A DNA stretch of 64,000 bases from Planctomycetaceae bacterium (GCA_039680605.1 JBDKTA010000048.1:1-64000); one strand, 5' to 3'. Counted from the first letter of the stretch, positions 37,808-47,796 are shown. Notes: generated by a model not told the origin, from the sequence alone. Translations and numbers: made by a program.

Positions 37808-39241
37808 ATGACTGAACATCTCACGCGCCGTGCATTCCTGAAATCCGCCGCGCTTGGCGCCGCCGCGGCAACTGTGCCGGTGGCGAGGTTGCTGGCCGCC
37901 GCCGACGCCGCGGGGGGCCCTCGGCCGAACATCATCTTCATCCTGGCCGACGACCTGGGCTGGGGCGACCCGCATCTGTTCGGCGGGCATCCCTACATCA
38001 AGACGCCCAACCTCGACCGCCTGGCGCGCGAGGGCACGTGCTTCACCCAGTCGTATACCAGCTCGCCGGTCTGCTCGCCCAGCCGCTGCGGGTTCATGAC
38101 CAGCCACTACCCGGCACGGCACAAGATCCACGGGCACTTCGCCGATCATGCCCAGAACCAACAACGCGGCATGCCCAACTGGCTCGACCCCCGCGCCGCC
38201 ACGCTGCCGGGCCTGCTGAAAAAGGCCGGCTATCGCACGGGGCATTTCGGCAAGTGGCACCTCGGCCACGGCGAAGGCGCGCCGCCGCCGACCGAGTACG
38301 GTATCGACGTGTCCAAAACCGTTAACTCGACCGGGCCGCAACTGGGCAGCGAGAAAACGCAGGAGTTCTTCCGCGCCCGATCGACGGGGATGATGGTCGA
38401 CGAGACGATCAAGTTCATCGAGGCCGGCCGGAATTCGGGCAAACCGTTCTACGTAAACCTCTGGACCCTCGTGCCGCACGCGCTGCTCAAGCCCACGCCC
38501 GAGGAGCTGGCTGTCTACAAAGACCTCGACCCCGACCCCAAAGACTTTCCCGCGTACATGCGGCAATACGCCGGCTCGTCGAAGAACTTCAAGTCGCAGA
38601 TGAAGGTCTACGCCGCGGCCGTCACCGGCATGGACAAGGCCCTGGGCCGCCTGTTCGACTGGCTCGACAAGGAAGGCCTGGCCGACAACACGCTGATCTT
38701 CTTCACCAGCGACAACGGCCCGGAAGACTACCGCGTCTCCAACGCCGCCAACGCGGGCATGGGCAGCCCCGGCCCGCACCGCGCCCGCAAGCGCAGCTTG
38801 TACGAAGGCGGTCTGCGCACCTCGTGCATCGCGCGCTGGAAGGGGCACGTGCCCGCCGGCAAGGTAGATAAGGATTCGGTCCTCACGGCCGTGGATTTCC
38901 TGCCGACGATGTGCAGCCTCGCCGGAGCGGCTGTGCCCGAGAGCGTCAAGGCCGACGGCGAGAATGTGTCCGATATCCTGATCGGCAAGAGCCGCCCGCG
39001 CACGCGGCCGATCTTCTGGGAATGGCGCTTTGGTGTGGCTGGCAACAAGAATTACCACCCGCCCAAGCTGGCGGTGCGCGACGGCAAATGGAAGCTCTTC
39101 GTCAACCCCGACGGCAGCAACGCCGAACTCTACGATATCCCCGCCGACGGCGAAGAACGCAGGAACGTGGCCGCCGATCATAAAGAGGTTGTCGCCCGCC
39201 TCAAAACCCTGGTGCTGGAGTGGAAGAAGACGCTGCCCTGA
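37808..39241 (+). CDS. Tat-exported formylglycine sulfatase
   Basis: Protein of 477 residues from ATG 37808. Twin-arginine signal TRRAFLKSAALGAAAATVPV, then the type I sulfatase domain: metal Asp48-Asp49 (LADDLGWGD), formylglycine motif CSPSR (Cys89), HFGKWHLGH near 155 and TSDNGPE near 312. The Cys89 must be converted to formylglycine by a maturase outside this window. Members remove sulfate from glycans or aryl compounds. C-terminal subdomain ends with DGKWKLFVNPDGS. It directly follows the GH43-like gene. Confidence 0.95.
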   Translation: MTEHLTRRAFLKSAALGAAAATVPVARLLAAADAAGGPRPNIIFILADDLGWGDPHLFGGHPYIKTPNLDRLAREGTCFTQSYTSSPVCSPSRCGFMTSHYPARHKIHGHFADHAQNQQRGMPNWLDPRAATLPGLLKKAGYRTGHFGKWHLGHGEGAPPPTEYGIDVSKTVNSTGPQLGSEKTQEFFRARSTGMMVDETIKFIEAGRNSGKPFYVNLWTLVPHALLKPTPEELAVYKDLDPDPKDFPAYMRQYAGSSKNFKSQMKVYAAAVTGMDKALGRLFDWLDKEGLADNTLIFFTSDNGPEDYRVSNAANAGMGSPGPHRARKRSLYEGGLRTSCIARWKGHVPAGKVDKDSVLTAVDFLPTMCSLAGAAVPESVKADGENVSDILIGKSRPRTRPIFWEWRFGVAGNKNYHPPKLAVRDGKWKLFVNPDGSNAELYDIPADGEERRNVAADHKEVVARLKTLVLEWKKTLP

Positions 39242-39277
39242 GAGTGGGTGTGGCTACTTCGGCCACGAAGTTTTGGC

Positions 39278-39306
39278 TTGACAATTTCCCTGGAAGGGCT
39301 TATACT
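39278..39306 (+). promoter_or_regulatory. Strong sigma-70-type promoter of the PEP-CTERM gene
   Basis: TTGACA (39278-39283), exactly 17 nt, TATACT (39301-39306). The predicted start lies about 115 nt before the ATG, giving a long leader with AAGGAG 7 nt before the start codon. Confidence 0.7.
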
Positions 39307-39428
39307 TTTTGGCGTCACATTTGTATGTTGGAGTATCTTGGCCCTGAGTAGAGGTCAGCGCCGGGACGCATTCAGAATCGCATTACTGCGGAGGTATTGC
39401 ATTTAGGCGCAAAACAAGGAGTAAGCCT

Positions 39429-40139
39429 ATGAAGCAAGCATTAACGATTATGGCTCTGGCCGTTGTGTCTATGTTGGCTTCGGGAGCAGGAGCGGCGTTG
39501 ATCCGGATCGATTTTGGAACAGAAGACAGTCCCGTTGTGTCTGGCGTGGACGCCCTGGCGGCTGCGGCTGATCCCGTGGCCTTCGGCAGCTATGGACTGA
39601 ATGTCTGGGACGGTCGCAACGCCGCGGAATATCAGGACACTACGACCAACCCAAGCTTTGCAGGCTTGCTGGACACCGTGACGGGGCTGGCGACCAGCGC
39701 CTACATTTCCTTCACCGGGACAGTCTACTCATACAATGCCACCGGTTGGGGTACCGGCGCCGGAAATCTTCGGGGCGACTTCCTGGCTAATACTGTCGGA
39801 GACATAGCTTTTGAGATCGGCGGATTGCTGGCCAATACCGAAACGAAGTTGTTTGTGACCAGCCAGGTCTTTACCCGGGACGGGTGGGGAGAAGTGGCCG
39901 GCTGGCATGATCAGACAGCTAGCTTCACGATCGACGGTATCCGCAACAACGTGGGAAATGGCATGCTGATCACCACGACGACTGACGGCAATGGTCGAAT
40001 TACGGGGACGTGGCACAAAGATACCGGCGAATCGGATTTGACCGGTATACAGATCAGCCAACAGCCGATTCCCGAGCCGGCCTCGATGGGCCTGCTGGTT
40101 CTGGGAGGCCTGGCTTTGCTCCGCCGTAGACGCGCATAA
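39429..40139 (+). CDS. PEP-CTERM anchored surface protein
   Basis: Protein of 236 residues. Signal peptide MKQALTIMALAVVSMLASGA; the body is a beta-rich domain with Asn/Thr/Gly-rich strands; the C-terminus has PEPASMGLLVLGGLALLRRRRA: the PEP motif, a membrane helix and a basic tail. PEP-CTERM proteins are sorted by an exosortase (EpsH/XrtA type), not present in this window. The body does not match a domain I can name; the DNA is AT-richer than the neighbours. It sits between two sulfatases, so it may be a surface glycan-binding or polymer protein. Confidence 0.88.
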   Translation: MKQALTIMALAVVSMLASGAGAALIRIDFGTEDSPVVSGVDALAAAADPVAFGSYGLNVWDGRNAAEYQDTTTNPSFAGLLDTVTGLATSAYISFTGTVYSYNATGWGTGAGNLRGDFLANTVGDIAFEIGGLLANTETKLFVTSQVFTRDGWGEVAGWHDQTASFTIDGIRNNVGNGMLITTTTDGNGRITGTWHKDTGESDLTGIQISQQPIPEPASMGLLVLGGLALLRRRRA

Positions 40140-40271
40140 TAGTCGCGTTGCCTGATGGTTGACTCTCAACGGGCGGCTCCGGCCGCCCGTTGGTTTGCGC
40201 GGATACGGCCGATGGCATCTTCCGGATTCATCCGCTAGGCTATTGAGGTCCTTGAGAACTGAAGGTGTCCG

Positions 40272-41693
40272 ATGTCCCGGCCCAACATCATCTATGTCTT
40301 CGCCGATCAGATGCGTTCGACGGCGCTGGGCTGCGCGGGCGTCGAGCGGGTGCATACGCCGAATCTCGACGCCTTCGCCGCGCAGGGGATGCGCTTTACC
40401 AATGCGGTCTCGAACACGCCGGTGTGTTCGCCGTCGCGGGCGACGCTGCTGACGGGGCTGCACGCGCTGACGCACCGGCTGGTGTTCAATGACATCATGC
40501 TGCGCACCGACGTGCGGTGCCTGGCGGACGTGCTCAATGACGCGGGGTATCGCTGCGGGTACGTCGGCAAGTGGCACATCGACGTGCAGGACCGCGGGGC
40601 CTTCACGCCGCCCGGGCCGCGGCGGCGCGGGTTCGACGACTTCTGGGCCTCGTACAACTGCCACCACTCGTACCTCAACGGCTATTATTACACCGGCGAG
40701 AGTCCTGATTCGGTCTGGGTGGACGGCTACATGCCCGACGCCGAGACCGACCTGGCGATCGGCTATCTCCGGCAGAAGGCGGCCCAGCGAGATCCCTTCT
40801 GCCTGATGCTCTCATGGGGTCCGCCGCACTGCCCGTACCGCCAGGCGCCCCAGCGCTACCTCGATATGTACCCGCCCGAGAGCATCGAGCTGATGCCCTC
40901 AGTCCGCCAGGGGCGCGTCTACGGCGGCAACGGTCCGGGCCCCACGGCCGAGGAAGACCGCGCCAAGCGCGAGCAGGTTGCCGGCTACTACGCGCACGTC
41001 ACGGCGCTGGACGAATGCTTCGGTCGCCTGATGGCCGCCATCGACGCGGCGGGCATTGCCGGCAATACCATCGTCGTCTTCTCCAGCGATCACGGGGACA
41101 TGCTGTACAACCACAACCGCGGCTGGAAGTGCAAACCCTACCGCGAGTCGATGGGCATCCCGCTGCTGGTGCGTTGGCCGGGGCGCGTGCCAGCCGGTCG
41201 CGCCGCCGGCGGCCCGGTTGGGATCGTCGACCACATGCCCACGCTGCTGCACCTGGCGGGCCTGGCCGCCCCTGAGGGCGTGCAGGGGCAGGATCTGTCG
41301 GCGTACTTCCTGGGCAGCGATTCGGCTGCCCCGCACAGCCAACTCATCAGCTTCCCCGTGATGCCGGAGAACTACTCCTACGGCGTGTGGCGCGGCGTCG
41401 TGACGTCGCAGCACACGTACGCCACCTTCCGAGACAAGCCCTGGTTGCTCTTCGACGACCAGGCCGACCCGATGCAGATGACGAACCTGGCCGGCTCGCC
41501 TGACCATGCCGCGCTGCAGGCCGATCTCGATGCCCAGACCCGCGCCTGGTTGGAGCGAACAGGCGACCCCTTCGAGCCATCCCGCACCGTGGCCGATAAG
41601 TACTACCGCGGCCACGTCGGCTGCGTCATGCCCTACTTCGAGAACGAGACCATCCGCCAGGGCTACGCCGCGCACCGTAAGAGCAGTTCCTAG
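40272..41693 (+). CDS. Formylglycine sulfatase, second copy
   Basis: Protein of 473 residues with no evident signal peptide. Metal Asp12 (FADQMRS), formylglycine motif CSPSR at Cys52, GKWHIDVQDRG, and SSDHGDMLYNH near 277. It is of a different subfamily from the Tat sulfatase, with an expanded middle and no leader, so it may work inside the cell. It ends with a 3-4 nt gap before a GGTGGCATGGCGAC repeat. Confidence 0.93.
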   Translation: MSRPNIIYVFADQMRSTALGCAGVERVHTPNLDAFAAQGMRFTNAVSNTPVCSPSRATLLTGLHALTHRLVFNDIMLRTDVRCLADVLNDAGYRCGYVGKWHIDVQDRGAFTPPGPRRRGFDDFWASYNCHHSYLNGYYYTGESPDSVWVDGYMPDAETDLAIGYLRQKAAQRDPFCLMLSWGPPHCPYRQAPQRYLDMYPPESIELMPSVRQGRVYGGNGPGPTAEEDRAKREQVAGYYAHVTALDECFGRLMAAIDAAGIAGNTIVVFSSDHGDMLYNHNRGWKCKPYRESMGIPLLVRWPGRVPAGRAAGGPVGIVDHMPTLLHLAGLAAPEGVQGQDLSAYFLGSDSAAPHSQLISFPVMPENYSYGVWRGVVTSQHTYATFRDKPWLLFDDQADPMQMTNLAGSPDHAALQADLDAQTRAWLERTGDPFEPSRTVADKYYRGHVGCVMPYFENETIRQGYAAHRKSSS

Positions 41694-41945
41694 AAGGGTG
41701 GCATGGCGACACACGTTTTTGTTTCTGGTGGGTCGCCATGGGGGTCGCGCGGCTCAGAAGACCAGCAGACGGAAAGGAGGCCGCATGTGGAGTGCGGCGG
41801 CCTTAGCCGCCGCTTTTAGAGTTTTTCACCCAACGGGCAACGTACAGGCCCAAAAACTTCCAAAGCGGCGGCTGCTGCCGCGGCACTCCATAGGGCGTGT
41901 CGCCATGCCACCCGGCCGTGCCACCCATTGTCTGCTGCGAGCATC
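41694..41945. repeat. Repeats GGTGGCATGGCGAC and GTGGAGTGCGGCGG
   Basis: A GGTGGCATGGCGACAC / GGTGGGTCGCCATGG hairpin (41697-41739, loop of T-rich sequence), then the GTGGAGTGCGGCGGCC-type long inverted repeat (41785-41891) and another GCCATGCCACCC copy (41900-41912). Confidence 0.8.
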
Positions 41946-41949
41946 TTCA

Positions 41950-41979
41950 TTGACTTACCGATAATGCATTCCTATTATC
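41950..41979 (+). promoter_or_regulatory. Promoter with Fur/Zur-box-like operator of the metal ABC operon
   Basis: TTGACT (41950-41955), 17 nt, TATTAT (41973-41978). The palindrome GATAATGCATTCCTATTATC (41960-41979) has 6-bp arms GATAAT/ATTATC with an 8-nt centre and overlaps the -10. It resembles the Fur consensus, whose centre is 7 nt. A Fur-family repressor bound here would block transcription. Confidence 0.6.
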
Positions 41980-41999
41980 TGTTGTAGAAAGGCGAGCCC

Positions 42000-42963
42000 A
42001 TGAAAACGCTACTTCTGACTGCGGCGGCGGTAGCATTGCTGGCGATGGCGGGGTGCGATCGCAAGCCTGCCCCTGCCACGCGTGCGGCTGATGGCAAAGT
42101 CCACATTCTCTGCACCACCTTTCCAATGTATCTATTCACGCGGAACGTGACGGCCGGGAGCAAGACGATCTCGGTCGAGATGATGGCGGCGGCCTCGGCG
42201 GGCTGCCCGCACGATTACGTGCTGACTCCGCAAGACATGCAGGCGATCACCGGCGCCGACGCGCTGATCATCAACGGTCTGGGGATGGAGGAGTTCCTTT
42301 CGGGGATGCTCGCTAAGGCCGGACCCAAGGTCCGCATTATCGATACCTCGCGCGGGATCGACGGCGTGATCGAGATGGCCCACGAAGAGGCCGGCCACGA
42401 CGACCACCATCATGAGCATTGCCAGTTCAACCCGCACCTGTTCGCCAGCCCGAAGATGGCCGCCAAAGTCGTCGCCAACATCGCTGCGGCGCTGGGCGAG
42501 CTGGCGCCGGGCGAGGCCTCGCTTTTCGCCGCCAACGCGGCCGCCTATCAACAGCGCCTCGCCGCCCTGGGCGAAGAGTTCGCCAAAGCGGCCCAGGCGC
42601 TGCCCAACAAGAAGATCGTCACGCAGCACGCGGTGTTCGATTACCTCGCCCGCGACTGCGGGCTGGAGATCGTCGCGGTCATCGAGGCGGCGCCCGGCCA
42701 GGAGCCCTCGGCGGCAGACATGCTCAAGATCATCCGGACCGTTCGCGACAGCGGCGCCGCGGCGGTCTTCACCGAACCGCAGTATTCGCCCAAGGCCGCC
42801 CAGGCCATCGCCCGCGAGACGAACGTGCGCGTCGCGGAGCTCGACCCGGTCGCCAGCGGTCCGGCCGATGCGCCGCTAGACTATTACCAGGCCGTTATGC
42901 GCGCAAACCTCGCCACGCTCCAGAACGCGCTGGGCCGCGGCGACATGAAACCCGAGGCTGCCG

Positions 42964-42980
<17 letters not shown>
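42000..42980 (+). CDS. znuA: Metal ABC transporter substrate-binding lipoprotein (ZnuA-like)
   Basis: Protein of 326 residues. Lipoprotein signal with lipobox AMAGC (Cys19). Cluster A-I/ZnuA fold: IHILCTTFPMYLF-type start, SCxCPHDYVLTP, and a His-rich loop near 128-140 (HEEAGHDDHHHEHC) as in ZnuA zinc-loading loops; the further conserved segment is NPHLFASPKMAA, and TEPQYSPKAAQAIARE near the end. It captures Zn(II) or Mn(II); the His loop favours zinc. It overlaps the ATPase start by 17 nt. Confidence 0.9.
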
Positions 42981-43723
<743 letters not shown>

Positions 43724-43731
<8 letters not shown>

Positions 43732-44581
43732 CCTGTCCTGGCTGTACGACCTGGTCGGCAGGGCGGTGCCGCTGGAGTGCATGCAGCAGCGGTTCATGCA
43801 GCAGGCCCTGATCGCCCTGGTGCTGCTGGCGCCGATGGCCGCGGCCTTGGGCGTGCAGGTCATCAACTTCCGCATGGCGTTCTTCTCCGACGCCATCAGC
43901 CACTCGGCCTTTGCCGGCCTGGCGCTGGGACTGATTCTGAGCCTCGACGTGCGCCTGGCGATGGTGGGGTTCGCGGTGCTGATCGGGCTGGGGATCATCG
44001 CGGTGGGGCGGCGGACGTCGCTGTCGATGGACGCGGTGATCGGCGTGTTCTTTTCGGCGGCTATCGCGTTTGGTCTGGCCATCGTCAAGCGCGAACCGAG
44101 CCTCTCGCGGGACATCCAGAAATACCTCTTCGGCGACATCCTGACGATCTCCGATGTGGAGATCGTCTCGCTGGCGGGCCTGTTCCTGGTGCTGATGGTC
44201 TTTCAAGCCGTCGGTTACAACCGCATGCTGTACGTCGGACTCAACGCCGCCCTGGCGGCCGCCCACCGCATCCGCACGCGGATTTACCAATACATCTTTG
44301 CGGCGCTGCTGTCGGTAGTGGCGATCTTCTCGGTCTGGACGGTGGGCGTCTTTCTCGTGACGGCGATGCTGGTCGTGCCGGCCGCCGCGGGGCGAAACTT
44401 CGCCCGCTCGGCGGGGGGCATGTTCTGGTGGGCGCTGCTGATCGCCGTCAGCTCGGCGGTCGCCGGGCTGTTGATCTCGGCCCAGCCCTGGGCCCGCACC
44501 GCCACCGGCGCCACGGTGGTGCTCTGCGCGACTGCGTGGTTCGTCATCAGCCTGCTTCCGCGTCTTTGGCGCCGAAGCTGA
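43724..44581 (+). CDS. znuB: Metal ABC transporter permease (ZnuB-like)
   Basis: Protein of 285 residues with about eight membrane helices (LIALVLLAPMAAALGVQVIN, ISHSAFAGLALGLILSL and others). FSDAISHSAFAGLALG near residue 46 is the family signature. Its start overlaps the ATPase stop by 8 nt, so all three genes are translationally coupled. The gene ends the operon; the next gene is on the other strand. Confidence 0.92.
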
Positions 44582-44599
44582 TCCGCCGGCCGCGGGGCG

Positions 44600-44920
44600 T
44601 CAATCGACCGGTCGCAGCGGCGAGGTGGCTTCGATGCGCGCGGCGGTCCCGTTGATAGTGCGGATGGTGGCCGACATGCCCCGGGCCAGCCTGAGCATCT
44701 TGTCCGGCTGACCGTCGATGATCACGACGGTCTTGGCGTCGGTGGTGATCGACAGTTCCCGCCCGGAGACGTTGAGAACGACCACATCGTCTGGATTGAT
44801 TCGGGCGATGGTTCCCTTGTATTCGGCAATCACGTCCGCCGGGGTTGTTTGAGCCTGTGCGCACGGCGCCAGAACGGTCGCAGCCGTGGCCAGTGAGAGC
44901 GTTATCAGTAGCGTCCGCAT
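44600..44920 (-). CDS. Small secreted protein of unknown function
   Basis: Protein of 106 residues with a signal peptide (MRTLLITLSLATAATVLAPC, cleavage near AQA). The body is beta-strand-rich (EYKGTIARINPDDVVVLNVS, LSITTDAKTVVIIDGQPDKM), reminiscent of DUF5666-type small barrel domains. No catalytic residues. It converges on the ZnuB-like gene. Confidence 0.65.
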   Translation of the reverse strand: MRTLLITLSLATAATVLAPCAQAQTTPADVIAEYKGTIARINPDDVVVLNVSGRELSITTDAKTVVIIDGQPDKMLRLARGMSATIRTINGTAARIEATSPLRPVD

Positions 44921-44977
44921 GGCGATTCCTCCCGTTTGTCCCCCGTGGGGTCCCTATCTAATGTTAGCGGAGCCCAC

Positions 44978-45006
44978 TTGGAGGTGGCGGGAGTTTATGC
45001 TAGTAT
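44978..45006 (+). promoter_or_regulatory. Candidate promoter of asd
   Basis: TTGGAG (44978-44983), 17 nt, TAGTAT (45001-45006), about 60 nt before ATG 45067. Confidence 0.45.
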
Positions 45007-45066
45007 GCGCGGCCCGGCAGGGCGGCGCGAACGCCGCGGGTTCCCTAATACAGAGGTGACAAAGCA

Positions 45067-46080
45067 ATGCAATCCAACGCACGACTGCCTCGGGTGGCCA
45101 TCATGGGCGCCACCGGCGCCGTGGGTGTCGAGTTCCTCCGCATTCTCGAGCAGCGGAACTTTCCGCTGGCCAGCCTCAAGCTGCTGGCCTCGGCTCGCTC
45201 GGCGGGCAAGAGGATGCCCTTCCGCGGCGAGGAACTGACGGTCGAGGAATTGAGCGAAAAGAGCTTCGATGGCGTCGACCTGGTGCTGGCTTCGGCCGGC
45301 GGGAGCATCTCGAAGCAGTTCGCGCCCTTCGCCACAGCCGCCGGAGCGGTGGTGGTGGATAACACCTCGGCGTTTCGCATGGTGCCCGAGATCCCGCTGG
45401 TGATCCCGGAGGTCAACCCCGACGACATCAAGACGCACACGGGCATTATCGCCAACCCCAACTGCTCGACGATCATCATGAACGTGCCGGTCTGGCCGCT
45501 GCACAAGGTCAATCCGATCAGACGCCTGGTCGTCAGCACCTACCAGGCCGTCAGCGGCGCCGGGGCGGCGGCGATGGCCGAACTCGACCAGGCCGCCCGC
45601 GCGTTCCTCGACGGCAAGGATTTCAGGCCCAAGGTGCTGCCGCACAGCGCGGCCTTCAACGTCTTCAGCCACAACAGCAAGATCGGCCCCGACGGGTACA
45701 ACGAAGAAGAGACCAAGATGGTCAAGGAAACGCGCAAGATCTTCCACTGCCCGGAAATCCGCGTGACCGCCACCTGCGTGCGCGTGCCGGTCATGCGCGC
45801 CCACAGCGAGTCGGTGAACATCGAGTTCACCAATCCCATCACGGAAAACGAAGTACGCGAGATTCTCGCAAGGGCGCCCGGCGTCAAGATCGTCGACGAC
45901 CGCCAGCGAAACTACTTCCCCATGCCTCGCGACGCCAGCGGCCACGACGACGTCCTCGTCGGACGCATCCGCCAGGACCTCTCCCTGCCTGACGGCCGCG
46001 GGATCGACATGTTCATCAGCGGCGACCAGATTCGAAAAGGCGCCGCCCTCAACGCGGTGCAGATCGCCGAGTTGTTGTAA
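45067..46080 (+). CDS. asd: Aspartate-semialdehyde dehydrogenase
   Basis: Protein of 337 residues. It reduces aspartyl phosphate to the semialdehyde for lysine, threonine and methionine synthesis. NADP-binding GATGAVGVEF, catalytic Cys133 in NPNCSTIIM and the VSTYQAVSGAG segment are visible; the C-terminal dimer part ends with SGDQIRKGAALNAVQIAELL. GAGGTG about 8 nt upstream supports the start. The next unit is a small repeat-flanked frameshifted gene. Confidence 0.96.
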   Translation: MQSNARLPRVAIMGATGAVGVEFLRILEQRNFPLASLKLLASARSAGKRMPFRGEELTVEELSEKSFDGVDLVLASAGGSISKQFAPFATAAGAVVVDNTSAFRMVPEIPLVIPEVNPDDIKTHTGIIANPNCSTIIMNVPVWPLHKVNPIRRLVVSTYQAVSGAGAAAMAELDQAARAFLDGKDFRPKVLPHSAAFNVFSHNSKIGPDGYNEEETKMVKETRKIFHCPEIRVTATCVRVPVMRAHSESVNIEFTNPITENEVREILARAPGVKIVDDRQRNYFPMPRDASGHDDVLVGRIRQDLSLPDGRGIDMFISGDQIRKGAALNAVQIAELL

Positions 46081-46083
46081 GGC

Positions 46084-46648
46084 GGAATAACGGAATAGTG
46101 GAATAATGGAATAATGGAATACGGGGAGGGGATCTTCCGGTCGGCGCTGGCGTGCCTGGAGACAGGGCATGTTGAAAAATGTTAATCGAGGATACAAGAA
46201 GCTGCGGGTGTGGGAGGATGCCGTCGCCCTCTACGTGCTGGCTTCAAAAGCTTTCGGCAGCCCGCCCTTCGTGCTGGCAAGGTGTTTTCGAATACGCTGG
46301 ATGCGGCCCACAGCATTTCGCGCAATATCGCCGAAGGCTATTGTCGCCGCAGCCTGAAAGAGTATTTGAACTTCCTGAACATCTCTCTGGGCTCGTGTGG
46401 AGAATTCTATTGCGCGTGCACGAGTATTGCAGGCGCGGGACAGATCGCGCCTGAGCTTGCCGCCGAACTGGACGCGCTTCACTTCAAGGTCGAAAACGAA
46501 CTCCTCAGCCTGATCAGGTCTCTGCAGAGGAAGCAAGACAACGGAGGCTGGACAGACTCGTTCGCACAGGACGGCTCCAGCGAAGCATAAGTCGCCGCAG
46601 CCGGTTCCCGTTTTTCATCATTCCATCATTCCAGTATTCCATCATTCC
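46084..46648. mobile_element. Putative cassette: GGAATAAT arrays around a four-helix-bundle gene
   Basis: The left array (46084-46120) consists of GGAATAAT octamers, and the right array (46615-46648) of inverted ATTCCATC units. Between them is only the broken four-helix gene. The left array starts 3 nt after the asd stop. Octamers of the same kind also occur at 15699-15722. Inference: a repeat-bounded cassette like the GIY-YIG unit at 6054-6551. Confidence 0.45.
46169..46590 (+). pseudogene. Frameshifted four-helix-bundle (S23-like) gene
   Basis: The first part, frame +1 (46169-46280), gives YKKLRVWEDAVALYVLASK, and the continuation in a second frame (to 46590) gives KVFSNTLDAAHSISRNIAEG and YCRRSLKEYLNFLNISLGSC. 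Together these are the complete 23S-rRNA-intervening-sequence/avd-like four-helix protein of about 130 residues. The frame changes around 46265-46290, so a single indel disrupts it. The family is often found in rRNA intervening sequences, near retroelements (avd), and as isolated genes. Assembly error is possible. Confidence 0.75.
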
Positions 46649-47796
46649 GGTTTTTCAAACGTCATACCTGCGGCTGTAGCTTGCTCTCGCACGACCTTGC
46701 GGAGGTTGCCGTCGAAGCTCTTGGACTCGTCGAGGCCCCGCTTGGCCATTTCGGCTTTGACATGCTCGTCGCGTTTGGTGTTTAGCTCTCTGATTTCTTT
46801 CTGGAGCTTTTCGCGAGCGGCTGCTTGTTCTTTCACGTACGCCTCGCGCTGCTGGGGCGTCATCTTGCGCATGTTCTCGGGGAGGTCTTCGGGCGACACT
46901 TTTGCCAAGTCGACCTGCTTGTCCTTCTTGGCATCGACCAGGTCCCAGTTCGAGTTGGTGTAAACGACGCTGGCCTTAGCGGCGGCGCGCTGGGCGGCGG
47001 CGGGGGCGTTTACCGACGAAGCGTTTTTGTCCTGTGCCGCCTGATTGGCCGATCCCGCGGCCCCGGCTTTGCCGTAGGGAATGTACGTGCTGTTGAGGGC
47101 GGTGCCCAATTCGGCGATCTTCTTGTCGTACGGCGTCGAGACCGTCACCGTGCCGGCGTTCTGGTCGATAGCCGCAAACTGCCCGTCCGCCCAGGCGGCG
47201 GCGTCGGCCCAGCCGGTATTGCGGCCTTCCTGCAACGCTCCGCAGAAGATCGTGTTGACGATGATGCCTTTGCCCGCGGCGCCTTTGCACGCATCCTGCA
47301 GGGGGATCTTGTGGTCCTGCGTGGCCGGTTCGTTGCCGGCTACCACGATGATTTTGAGCGAGCCTTTGCCCGCCCACTTGAGTTCATCGGCTGCCGCCCG
47401 AGTCACGCGGGCGACATACTCTGTGCCGCCGTGGGTCTTGAGGGCGAAAAGCTTGGAATAGACCGTGTCGAGATCGTTGGTCAGGTCGCAGACACGCTGC
47501 ACCCAGCCGTTTTCGCTGCTGAGGCCGTCGTTGCCGTACTGGTAGAGCGCCACGCGAAGTTTGGGCTTGGGTTTGGCCGTGGCCAACTCGTTGACGATCG
47601 CCCAGAGCTTCTGCTTGGCCGCGTCGATCAGACCATCCATCGAGTTGGACGTGTCCAGGCAGATGGCGATGTCGACTTCCTTTTCGGCCGGCGCGGCCAC
47701 GCCCTTGGGATCTACCTTGGGCGACCCGGCCGCCAGGACGACCGAACCCATCATCAGTACCGTTGCCGTCAGCAAAGCTGTTATCGCATGCCTCAT
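46642..47796 (-). CDS. Secreted VWA-domain protein
   Basis: Protein of 384 residues. Signal peptide ITALLTATVLMMGSVVLAAG, then a von Willebrand A domain whose MIDAS is DTSNS (Asp48, Ser50, Ser52) followed by SMDGLIDAAKQKLWAIVNEL. The C-terminal third is a Lys/Glu-rich helix (REKLQKEIRELNTKRDEHVK). VWA domains bind metal and a partner; such secreted planctomycete proteins are common but uncharacterised. AAAGGAG upstream supports ATG 47796. Confidence 0.85.
   Translation of the reverse strand: MRHAITALLTATVLMMGSVVLAAGSPKVDPKGVAAPAEKEVDIAICLDTSNSMDGLIDAAKQKLWAIVNELATAKPKPKLRVALYQYGNDGLSSENGWVQRVCDLTNDLDTVYSKLFALKTHGGTEYVARVTRAAADELKWAGKGSLKIIVVAGNEPATQDHKIPLQDACKGAAGKGIIVNTIFCGALQEGRNTGWADAAAWADGQFAAIDQNAGTVTVSTPYDKKIAELGTALNSTYIPYGKAGAAGSANQAAQDKNASSVNAPAAAQRAAAKASVVYTNSNWDLVDAKKDKQVDLAKVSPEDLPENMRKMTPQQREAYVKEQAAAREKLQKEIRELNTKRDEHVKAEMAKRGLDESKSFDGNLRKVVREQATAAGMTFEKPE

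Noticed and set aside
36845-39181. A 778-residue open frame on the minus strand
   Set aside because: It spans the GH43-like and Tat sulfatase genes, which have clear domains on the other strand; composition is of a reverse-strand artefact.
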